From contig MHBU01000007.1 in the NCBI GenBank assembly GCA_001803395.1, forward strand, positions 32,026-96,025: DNA of 64,000 nt, read 5' to 3'. Below the pieces are notes generated by a model. It made no database searches. It saw only the letters and a list, made by a program, of their open reading frames with translations, and had not been told where the DNA came from. Below are positions 1 through 6,434 of this stretch, one piece after another; the stretch's first letter is position 1, and each line of letters opens with the position of its first letter. Position numbers and translations under genes: made by a program. Source of the stretch: Methylotenera sp. RIFCSPLOWO2_02_FULL_45_14 (GTDB lineage Bacteria; Pseudomonadota; Gammaproteobacteria; Burkholderiales; Methylophilaceae).

Positions 1-894
1 CGTAATTTAGGCACATATTCTGAGGATGAATTAGCTGAATTGAAACCCTTGTTTGTATCTCGAGCGCCACAGCGACGCAATAGCGGCGCTGCCCATAAGG
101 AAACTATTTATGGGCAGCCCGAAAGCTTAAAAGCTCAAGGTGGCGTGACGCAAAAAATCGCAGTCACGAGTTTAACCATTAAAGACATGGAAAAACTCAT
201 AGAGCCGCATCGTAATGAGAAGCTCTACGTTGCCATTGCGGAATGGTTGACGGGCAAAGATGCACGTGAGAAACGTGCCAAAGAGATTGAAGCTAGCGCG
301 GGGCGCGGTAAAGATAAACGCGCTTTAACGGTTAGTGAAAAAACTGAAATTGAACGTTTACGTGAGTTGCCGCGCAAACCCACTAATGACGGATCTCCAG
401 GGCCAATTGTACGCACGGTAACGATGGTGATCGATAAGCTATCAGGTATTTCTATTCGTGGAGGTGTGGCGAAAAATGACACTATGCTGCGGGTGGACGT
501 GTTTACCAAGGCAGGTAAGTTTCACTTGGTGCCAGTGTATGTGCATCATACGGTTGTTAAAGAATTGCCTAATCAGGCGATTGTGCAAGCTAAAGATGAG
601 GCTGAGTGGACGCTGATAGATGATAGTTTTGCGTTTTGTTTTTCACTGCATCCAAATGATTTGGTGCGGGTGGTGCAAAAGGGTAAAGAGTCGATATTAG
701 GTTACTACAGCAGTTGTCATCGAGGCACTGGTAACCTTAATATCTGGGCGCATGACCGCAATAAATTAGTAGGTAAAGAAGGCATTATTGAAGGCATAGG
801 AGTTAAAACCGCACTCTCATTAGAAAAATTCAATGTCGATGTGTTAGGCAACATCTATCTTGCACAAAAAGAAGAGCGGCGTGGTTTGGCGTAG
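1..894 (+). CDS. cas9: Cas9, type II-C (3' part; 5' end outside window)
   Basis: RNA-guided DNA endonuclease of a type II-C CRISPR system. The frame is open from base 1, and 297 residues are visible. From memory of the family, they match the C-terminal part of Neisseria meningitidis Cas9: VSRAPQRR and GAAHKET after the RuvC-III region, then the PAM-interacting domain with DDSFAFCFSLHPNDLV, SCHRGTGNLNI and EGIGVKTALS. The nuclease motifs (RuvC I-III, HNH) would lie outside the window. The segment after LYVAIAEWL carries a lysine/arginine-rich stretch that looks longer than in the Neisseria protein. The end overlaps cas1 by about 14 bp, so cas9-cas1-cas2 are probably one transcript. No frameshift is seen. 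Confidence 0.95.
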   Translation, partial: RNLGTYSEDELAELKPLFVSRAPQRRNSGAAHKETIYGQPESLKAQGGVTQKIAVTSLTIKDMEKLIEPHRNEKLYVAIAEWLTGKDAREKRAKEIEASAGRGKDKRALTVSEKTEIERLRELPRKPTNDGSPGPIVRTVTMVIDKLSGISIRGGVAKNDTMLRVDVFTKAGKFHLVPVYVHHTVVKELPNQAIVQAKDEAEWTLIDDSFAFCFSLHPNDLVRVVQKGKESILGYYSSCHRGTGNLNIWAHDRNKLVGKEGIIEGIGVKTALSLEKFNVDVLGNIYLAQKEERRGLA

Positions 895-1795
895 CGTTGT
901 TATCTCGCAACCTGCCAAGCTCAAGCGCGAGCATTTTTCGCTCGTGATTGAGCAGGCGCAATCGGCGCGCGTGCCGTTTGAAGACATTGCTGTCATCGTG
1001 CTGAATAGCCGCGAAATCACGCTCACCCACCCAGTGCTTTCTGCTTGTGCTGAGTATGGTATTGGGCTTTATTCCACAGGTGATAACCATCAGCCCAATG
1101 GTGTGTTTTTGCCGTTTTTAAGTCATAGTCGCGCCACGCGCATGATGCGCTTGCAACTAGATATTGATAAACCGCAAACCAAGCGTGCTTGGGCAGAGGT
1201 GGTGAAAGTAAAAATTAGCAATCAATCTAGATGCTTACATTTAACCCAACGTGGCGATATGGCGCGGTTAGCTTCTTACGCCAGTCGTGTGCGTTCAGGA
1301 GATAGCGAGAATATGGAGGCGCAAGCCAGCAGTTATTATTTTCCGCAGCTGTTTGGCAAAGGCTTTCATCGCGCCAAAGATTGCTGGGTCAATGCCGCGT
1401 TGGATTATGGTTACGCCATCACACGAGGGGCAATTACGCGTGCGTTGGTGGCGCATGGCTTCCAGCCCAACATCGGTTTGTTTCATCGTAGCGAGCAAAA
1501 CGCATTTAACTTGGCGGATGACTTGATAGAGCCTTATCGTGCTTTAATTGATTTGCATGTGTTTCAAAATATCAATCCTCATGCCTCGACAGAGGCAGAG
1601 CTTACTCCAGCCGACAAAGTGGCTTTAGTAGCTTTGCTCAATGTAGACATGCAAATGCCTCGTGGCATGATGAGTGTGTTATCTAGCATCGAGCAAGCCA
1701 CGGAATCTTTAGTGCGCCTGTATGAAGGCGGTAATGAAGCGGTGCTTGAGCTACCTGTTTTAACAGGGCTAGGTCAGCACTTGTTTGAGATGTAG
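881..1795 (+). CDS. cas1: CRISPR-associated endonuclease Cas1 (type II-C)
   Basis: Integrase subunit that, with Cas2, inserts new spacers into the array. The start chosen is the GTG at 881 (VWRSVVIS), because II-C Cas1 proteins begin with a short (T)WRS strand; a TTG at 860 would add seven residues. This gives 304 aa, the usual length. Visible family signatures are the N-terminal beta-sandwich with EDIAVIVLNSREITLTHP, the RSGDSENMEAQASSYYF helix with the metal-binding Glu, and LFHRSEQNAFNLADDLIEPYR with the conserved His and Asp. It overlaps the end of cas9 and ends 5 bp before cas2, as expected for a co-transcribed adaptation module. All catalytic regions look intact. Confidence 0.95.
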   Translation: MVWRSVVISQPAKLKREHFSLVIEQAQSARVPFEDIAVIVLNSREITLTHPVLSACAEYGIGLYSTGDNHQPNGVFLPFLSHSRATRMMRLQLDIDKPQTKRAWAEVVKVKISNQSRCLHLTQRGDMARLASYASRVRSGDSENMEAQASSYYFPQLFGKGFHRAKDCWVNAALDYGYAITRGAITRALVAHGFQPNIGLFHRSEQNAFNLADDLIEPYRALIDLHVFQNINPHASTEAELTPADKVALVALLNVDMQMPRGMMSVLSSIEQATESLVRLYEGGNEAVLELPVLTGLGQHLFEM

Positions 1796-1800
1796 CTGAT

Positions 1801-2133
1801 ATGGGTGCGGAGACACGACGATATATGCGTCTACTCGTGTTATTTGATTTACCCACAGTCACCAAATCCGAGCGCAGAGCTTATACGGTGTTTCGCCGTT
1901 TTTTATTGAATGATGGTTACGACATGATTCAATTTTCAGTGTATGGGCGCATTGTTAATGGGCGTGATGCAGAACAAAAACATATGCAACGGTTAATTGC
2001 TAGCTTGCCATCTGATGGTTCAATACGCGTGTTGAGTGTGACAGAAAAACAATATGTCAGTATGAAGTTGTTAGTGGGTTTGCCGCTCTTTCAGGAAAAA
2101 GCCATTAAAGCCAACCAAATGCTACTGTTTTAA
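1801..2133 (+). CDS. cas2: CRISPR-associated protein Cas2
   Basis: Small ferredoxin-fold protein that bridges two Cas1 dimers during spacer integration. The ATG at 1801 gives 110 aa (MGAETRRYMRLLVLFDLP). A second ATG at 1825 (MRLLVLFDLP) is also possible, so the first eight residues are uncertain. The first beta strand with its conserved Asp (LLVLFDLP) and the motif QFSVYGRIV are typical of type II Cas2. It follows cas1 after 5 bp. Downstream, the array is read from the opposite strand, so cas2 transcription and crRNA transcription converge on the hairpin at 2152-2182. Confidence 0.93.
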   Translation: MGAETRRYMRLLVLFDLPTVTKSERRAYTVFRRFLLNDGYDMIQFSVYGRIVNGRDAEQKHMQRLIASLPSDGSIRVLSVTEKQYVSMKLLVGLPLFQEKAIKANQMLLF

Positions 2134-2151
2134 TAGCTTATTTTAAAAACA

Positions 2152-2182
2152 AACCCGCGCTAAGCTAAGCTTGGCGCGGGTT
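2152..2182 (-). terminator. Probable intrinsic terminator of the leftward pre-crRNA
   Basis: A perfect 9-bp arm pair (AACCCGCGC / GCGCGGGTT) extends inward through a G-T pair and AAGC/GCTT to a TAA loop, about 14 bp in all. Read on the minus strand, the hairpin is followed by TGTTTTTAAAA. Read on the plus strand, it is followed by CTGTGAGA, which has no T-run. The orientation therefore suits transcripts coming from the array toward cas2, although it could also weakly stop cas transcripts. Confidence 0.75.
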
Positions 2183-2194
2183 CTGTGAGAGCCT

Positions 2195-2566
2195 ATTATA
2201 AGCCATCCGGGGTGAGAGAGGGAGCTACAACGGGCTCTTAACCGATATTGCGGCCTTAACGATTATAAGCCATCCGGGGTGAGAGAGGGAGCTACAACAT
2301 AAGATGAACTGGTAGTGTAAGCTTCATTATTATAAGCCATCCGGGGTGAGAGAGGGAGCTACAACTAAATCCATGTTAGTGATGGAATCAGGATTATTAT
2401 AAGCCATCCGGGGTGAGAGAGGGAGCTACAACTTTAACATCGTCATTAATCGGCTTCTTTGAATTATAAGCCATCCGGGGTGAGAGAGGGAGCTACAACT
2501 TGAATATCACCAGTAACAGGCATAAAACTATTATAAGCCATCCGGGGTGAGAGAGGGAGCTACAAC
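2195..2566 (-). CRISPR. Type II-C CRISPR array, 6 repeats, 5 spacers
   Basis: Six identical 37-bp repeats start at 2195, 2262, 2329, 2396, 2463 and 2530, with an exact 67-bp period and five different 30-nt spacers. In crRNA sense (minus strand) the repeat begins GTTGTAGCTCCC, like the Neisseria II-C repeat, and ends GGCTTATAAT. That last hexamer is a perfect -10 box, so each repeat may carry its own crRNA promoter, as is known in N. meningitidis. Only about 22 bp separate the array from the hairpin at the end of mobA, so there is no room for a long leader. No anti-repeat (tracrRNA) is seen in the window; it probably lies beyond the left edge near cas9. Confidence 0.98.
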
Positions 2567-2588
2567 CGTTTGTGCTTAGTTGATACAA

Positions 2589-2632
2589 GCGCCCATTATT
2601 TTTTGAGATTTATCTCGAAAAATAATGGGCGC
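2589..2632 (-). terminator. Long hairpin overlapping the mobA stop codon
   Basis: An inverted repeat with 15-bp perfect arms (GCGCCCATTATTTTT and its complement), then a G-T pair, GAGA/TCTC and a TTTA loop. The mobA stop codon (2596-2598) lies inside the stem, so the last codons of mobA double as terminator stem. It probably ends mobA transcription and insulates the array, which starts 22 bp further on the minus strand. The long A/T part of each arm gives a U-tract inside the stem rather than after it. Confidence 0.6.
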
Positions 2633-3240
2633 TCATTTTGAGTGTTGCTTAGTTTTAGGTCTAAAGCTGATAAATCTTCAAATGTATTGAGGTTGATAAA
2701 AGCATCAACGGCATCACTAAAATCAACTTCTGTGTAGCATTGGCTTTTTTGCCAAGCGCTTACGCGACGCTCTCCGCTTGCTAAATATTTGGTTAGGCTA
2801 GGCAGCACGCTCTTTTTGCATAAACAAAATACCGGGTGTGCATTGCCTTCACTTGTGGCTACGGCAATATCTGCGTTTTTTTTAATTAAACCTGTCATTA
2901 AACGTTGCGCTAAATCTGGCGGTAGTAAAGGTGAATCACATGGTACGGTGAGTAGGTAGTCATGTTTGGCGTGTTTTAAGCCTAAATTAAAACCTGCTAA
3001 CGGCCCTAAAAAGTCTGGGGATCCATTTTGAGCGTGTTCGTCTTGTAGTACAGGGTAGCCCAAGGCTTGGTATTGACTAATTTCACGGTTGGCGTTGATG
3101 ATAATTTCATCCACTTGCGGTTTTAATCGTTTGATCACATGTTGGATCAGTGGCTTTTGTTGCAACTGTACCAGGCCTTTATCTGCGCCGCCCATGCGGG
3201 TGGCGCGTCCGCCTGCAAGTATGATGGCTGAAATAGCCAC
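2596..3240 (-). CDS. mobA: Molybdenum cofactor guanylyltransferase MobA
   Basis: Transfers GMP from GTP to Mo-molybdopterin to make the guanine dinucleotide form (MGD) used by formate dehydrogenases; cytosolic. The 214-aa protein opens with the nucleotidyltransferase signature LAGGRATRMGGADKGL (residues about 8-23), followed by PLIQHVIKRL and the metal-binding region TVPCDSPLLP. It starts 2 bp after the moaA stop, so the two cofactor genes form an operon. MGD is the cofactor needed by FdsA, encoded divergently about 3 kb away, which makes the neighbourhood functionally coherent. The 3' end lies within a hairpin. Confidence 0.93.
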   Translation of the reverse strand: MAISAIILAGGRATRMGGADKGLVQLQQKPLIQHVIKRLKPQVDEIIINANREISQYQALGYPVLQDEHAQNGSPDFLGPLAGFNLGLKHAKHDYLLTVPCDSPLLPPDLAQRLMTGLIKKNADIAVATSEGNAHPVFCLCKKSVLPSLTKYLASGERRVSAWQKSQCYTEVDFSDAVDAFINLNTFEDLSALDLKLSNTQNERPLFFEINLKK

Positions 3241-3242
3241 GG

Positions 3243-4280
3243 TTAGCCGCCTGTATGCGACATGAAGCGAATGACTGCCGGTTCATTACGGCGTATATCG
3301 AAATCGTGACCTTTGGGTTTAATTGCCATGCTCGCTAGAATTGCCTCAACTAAAGGCGCGTCATCATTGGGATGACTTCTTAATATTGGCATTAAATCAA
3401 TTTTATCTTCTTGCCCTAAACACAAATAAAGCTCACCTTTGCAGGTGATGCGTACGCGGTTGCAGCTTTCACAAAAGTTGTGTGAGTGCGGGGAAATAAA
3501 GCCGATTTTGGTGTTGGATTTACCTTCAGCATCGGCCACACGCCAGTAACGTGCAGGGCCGCCGGTGGTTTCGACGCTGGCGATAAGTGGGTACTTACTT
3601 TGCAACAATTTTAAGGTGTCTATATTGCTCATAAAGGTTGATTCACGCGTGTGGTTTACATCGCCTAAAGGCATTTCTTCAATAAACGAAATATCAATGG
3701 CTTGCCCAATGGCAAAGTCAACTAATGACAGGACTTCGTCGTCATTAAAGCCACGCATCAATATGGTGTTGAGTTTTATGCTGTCAAAGTCTGCAAGTTT
3801 GGCGGCTTGTATGCCGCGCAATACTTTATCTAGCTCGCCGGTGCGGGTGATGGTTTTGAAGCGGGTTGCATCCAGGCTGTCTAAACTGATGTTAATGCGT
3901 TTAACGCCAGCGTTTTTTAAATTCTGAGCTTGTTTTTCTAATTGGCTGCCGTTGGTAGTAAGCACTAACTCATTTAAGTTTTTGAGTTTGCCAATTTCTT
4001 CAAATAACCATAATGCATTTTTACGTACTAAAGGCTCACCACCTGTGATACGTACTTTACTTACGCCTAATCTAACAAATACTTTTACTAATCGTGCGCA
4101 TTCTTCTAAGCTTAACACTTCGTCGCGTGGCAAAAAGGTCATATCCTCAGACATGCAGTAAACGCAGCGAAAATCGCAGCGGTCTGTAATGGATAGGCGA
4201 ATGTAGTCAACTTGCCGACCAAATTGATCGACGAGTTTATGGGGGAGGGCTTGCGCAGAATTAGGCACTTTTTCAATCAT
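3243..4280 (-). CDS. moaA: GTP 3',8-cyclase MoaA
   Basis: Radical SAM enzyme for the first step of molybdopterin synthesis (GTP to 3',8-cyclo-GTP). The 345-aa protein has the SAM-cluster motif CDFRCVYC (C35, C39, C42). A C-terminal cluster region CESCNRVRITC with a further Cys follows, and the protein ends in HTGG, the conserved Gly-Gly tail. Family landmarks RLSITDRC, RITGGEPLVR and ISLDSLD are present. It is the first gene of moaA-mobA and is divergent from fdsG. The 84-bp gap between the two starts is AT-rich and must hold both promoters. Confidence 0.95.
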   Translation of the reverse strand: MIEKVPNSAQALPHKLVDQFGRQVDYIRLSITDRCDFRCVYCMSEDMTFLPRDEVLSLEECARLVKVFVRLGVSKVRITGGEPLVRKNALWLFEEIGKLKNLNELVLTTNGSQLEKQAQNLKNAGVKRINISLDSLDATRFKTITRTGELDKVLRGIQAAKLADFDSIKLNTILMRGFNDDEVLSLVDFAIGQAIDISFIEEMPLGDVNHTRESTFMSNIDTLKLLQSKYPLIASVETTGGPARYWRVADAEGKSNTKIGFISPHSHNFCESCNRVRITCKGELYLCLGQEDKIDLMPILRSHPNDDAPLVEAILASMAIKPKGHDFDIRRNEPAVIRFMSHTGG

Positions 4281-4364
4281 TACTGGTCAGATTAAATAGC
4301 AATTAGCAACTGTATTATAGTAGCATTATAAAATCGTAATAATAGTCGTTTTGGAGAGAATAGC

Positions 4365-4859
4365 TTGCTAGATTCACATTCAACACAAGAGATCAACGCA
4401 ACCATCCATGCGTTAATCGCCGAGCATCAACATCGGCCGGGGGCTTTGTTGCCTTTGCTGCACGCTATTCAAGATAGCATAGGCTTTATACCAGAGGCGG
4501 TTTATACGCCAATATCTAAAGCCTTAGCGCTATCTGTGGCAGAGGTGCATGGCGTGGTAACATTTTATCATCATTTCCGTACACACAAGGCCGGTCAGCA
4601 TGTTATGCAGATTTGCCGCGCAGAATCTTGCCAAGCCATGGGTTCAGAAGCTTTGGAAGCGCACGCCAAAAAATGTTTGAATGTTGATTATCACCAAACC
4701 ACCACAGATGATGCGATTACTTTAGAGCCTGTTTACTGTTTGGGTAACTGTGCGCTGTCCCCATCGGTGATGATGGATGATGAAATTTATGGGCGTGTAT
4801 CTGCAGCAGATTTAGATGCGCTGATTTTAGAAGCACGACGTGCGGAGGCTAAGGTTTAA
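4365..4859 (+). CDS. fdsG: NAD-dependent formate dehydrogenase, gamma subunit
   Basis: NuoE-like subunit carrying a [2Fe-2S] cluster in the soluble FdsABG complex, which oxidises formate to CO2 and reduces NAD+. It has 164 aa. The cluster cysteines are in CRAESCQ and CLGNCALSP, and the thioredoxin-like fold is marked by [12 protein letters not shown]. No ATG fits: the start is a TTG preceded by GGAGAG at good spacing, with in-frame stops upstream. The stop overlaps the fdsB start by one base (TAATG), implying translational coupling. It is the first gene of fdsG-fdsB-fdsA-fdhD-fdsD. Confidence 0.93.
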   Translation: MLDSHSTQEINATIHALIAEHQHRPGALLPLLHAIQDSIGFIPEAVYTPISKALALSVAEVHGVVTFYHHFRTHKAGQHVMQICRAESCQAMGSEALEAHAKKCLNVDYHQTTTDDAITLEPVYCLGNCALSPSVMMDDEIYGRVSAADLDALILEARRAEAKV

Positions 4860-6403
4860 TGGTTACTAAAATATATATCCCCCGCGATTCAAGTGCCTTG
4901 GCAATGGGTGCCGAAAAAGTGGCGGTTGCAGTGGCGGCTGAGGCGAAAAACCGTGGTTTAGCGGTTGAAATAATTCGCAATGGTTCTCGTGGTCTTTATT
5001 GGCTAGAAACAATGGTGGAAGTTGCAACCTCAAGCGGTCGTACTGCTTATGGCCCAGTAAAAGTAAAAGATGTGCCTTCACTGTTTGATGCGGACTTTAT
5101 CAATGGTAAGCCGCATGCTTTGAGTTTGGGTGTAACTGATGAGATCGATTGGCTTAAAAAGCAACAGCGCTTAACTTTTGCAAGGGTTGGCGTTACAGAT
5201 CCAGTTTCGCTGGAGGATTATTTGGCGCACGATGGTTACAATGGCCTGAAAAACGCCCTTAAATTATCAGGTGCGGATATTGTAAAAATCGTCACTGACT
5301 CAGGTTTGCGTGGTCGCGGCGGCGCGGCTTTTCCAACCGGAATTAAATGGAATACCGTACTCGGCTGTGAAGCTGAGCAAAAATACATCGTATGTAATGC
5401 CGATGAAGGTGATTCAGGCACCTATTCAGATCGCATGATTATGGAAGGTGACCCGTTTGTACTGATAGAGGGCATGACGATTGCAGGTGTGGCCGTTGGT
5501 GCCACACGAGGTTACATTTATCTGCGTAGTGAATATCCGCATGCTTTGGCTGTGCTGAATGAGGCGATAGCAGTTGCTAATAAAGCAGGTTATTTGGGTG
5601 ACAATGTTTTAGGCAGTGGCAAAGCCTTTTACTTGGAAGTGCGCCGTGCCGCGGGTGCTTATGTCTGTGGCGAAGAAACCTCATTGTTAGAAAGCCTGGA
5701 AGGCAAGCGCGGTTTGGTGCGGTTTAAACCACCACTGCCAGCCATTGAAGGGTTATTTGGCAAGCCAACGGTGGTGAATAATGTGATTTCGCTCGCGACG
5801 ATACCGATTGTTTTAGATAAAGGTGCGCAATATTACGCCGACTACGGCATGGGGCGTTCACGCGGGACTTTGCCAATTCAGTTGGCTGGTAATATCAAGC
5901 ACGGCGGCTTGGTGGAGTTGGCGTTTGGTGCAACCTTGCGTGAGTTGTTGTATGATTTTGGCGGCGGTTCTTTCACTGGTAAGCCGATTCGTGCGGTGCA
6001 AGTGGGCGGTCCGCTGGGCGCATATTTGCCAGAAAGCCAATTTGATACGCCGCTGGATTATGAAGAATTCATCAAAATCTGGGCGGTGCTAGGTCATGGC
6101 GGTATTGTGGCGTTTGACGATAGTGTGGATATGGCAAAAATGGCGCGTTATGCGTTTGAGTTTTGCGCAATTGAATCATGTGGAAAATGTACCCCGTGCC
6201 GCATAGGTTCTACACGTGGCGTAGAAGTGATTGATAAAATCACCAGTGGCAAAGACCATGCGAAGAACATTGCACTAGTGCGCGATTTAAGTGACACTAT
6301 GCTTAATGGCTCGCTATGTGCGCTGGGTGGCATGACGCCTTATCCCGTGTTAAGTGCGCTCAATCACTTCCCTGAAGACTTTGGTCTTTCTCAAAAAAAT
6401 TAA
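4859..6403 (+). CDS. fdsB: NAD-dependent formate dehydrogenase, beta subunit
   Basis: Flavoprotein subunit (NuoF-like) that takes electrons from the Fe-S chain and reduces NAD+. The 514-aa protein has an N-terminal thioredoxin-like extension (about 1-110). The FMN/NADH-binding module follows with GRGGAAFPTGIKW and AGAYVCGEETSLLESLEG, and the [4Fe-4S] motif ESCGKCTPCRIG with a later Cys in LCALGG is near the C-terminus. Length and order are as in other FdsB proteins. It is coupled to fdsG by a TAATG overlap and lies 31 bp before the preferred fdsA start. Confidence 0.95.
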   Translation: MVTKIYIPRDSSALAMGAEKVAVAVAAEAKNRGLAVEIIRNGSRGLYWLETMVEVATSSGRTAYGPVKVKDVPSLFDADFINGKPHALSLGVTDEIDWLKKQQRLTFARVGVTDPVSLEDYLAHDGYNGLKNALKLSGADIVKIVTDSGLRGRGGAAFPTGIKWNTVLGCEAEQKYIVCNADEGDSGTYSDRMIMEGDPFVLIEGMTIAGVAVGATRGYIYLRSEYPHALAVLNEAIAVANKAGYLGDNVLGSGKAFYLEVRRAAGAYVCGEETSLLESLEGKRGLVRFKPPLPAIEGLFGKPTVVNNVISLATIPIVLDKGAQYYADYGMGRSRGTLPIQLAGNIKHGGLVELAFGATLRELLYDFGGGSFTGKPIRAVQVGGPLGAYLPESQFDTPLDYEEFIKIWAVLGHGGIVAFDDSVDMAKMARYAFEFCAIESCGKCTPCRIGSTRGVEVIDKITSGKDHAKNIALVRDLSDTMLNGSLCALGGMTPYPVLSALNHFPEDFGLSQKN

Positions 6404-6434
6404 AGCGGGTTAGTTGCAAGATAAGGATAACATC

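Noticed and set aside
2183-2600. A tracrRNA next to the array
   Set aside because: No partial copy of the repeat (anti-repeat) is seen outside the six repeats in this part or elsewhere in the window by eye; it is more likely left of the window.
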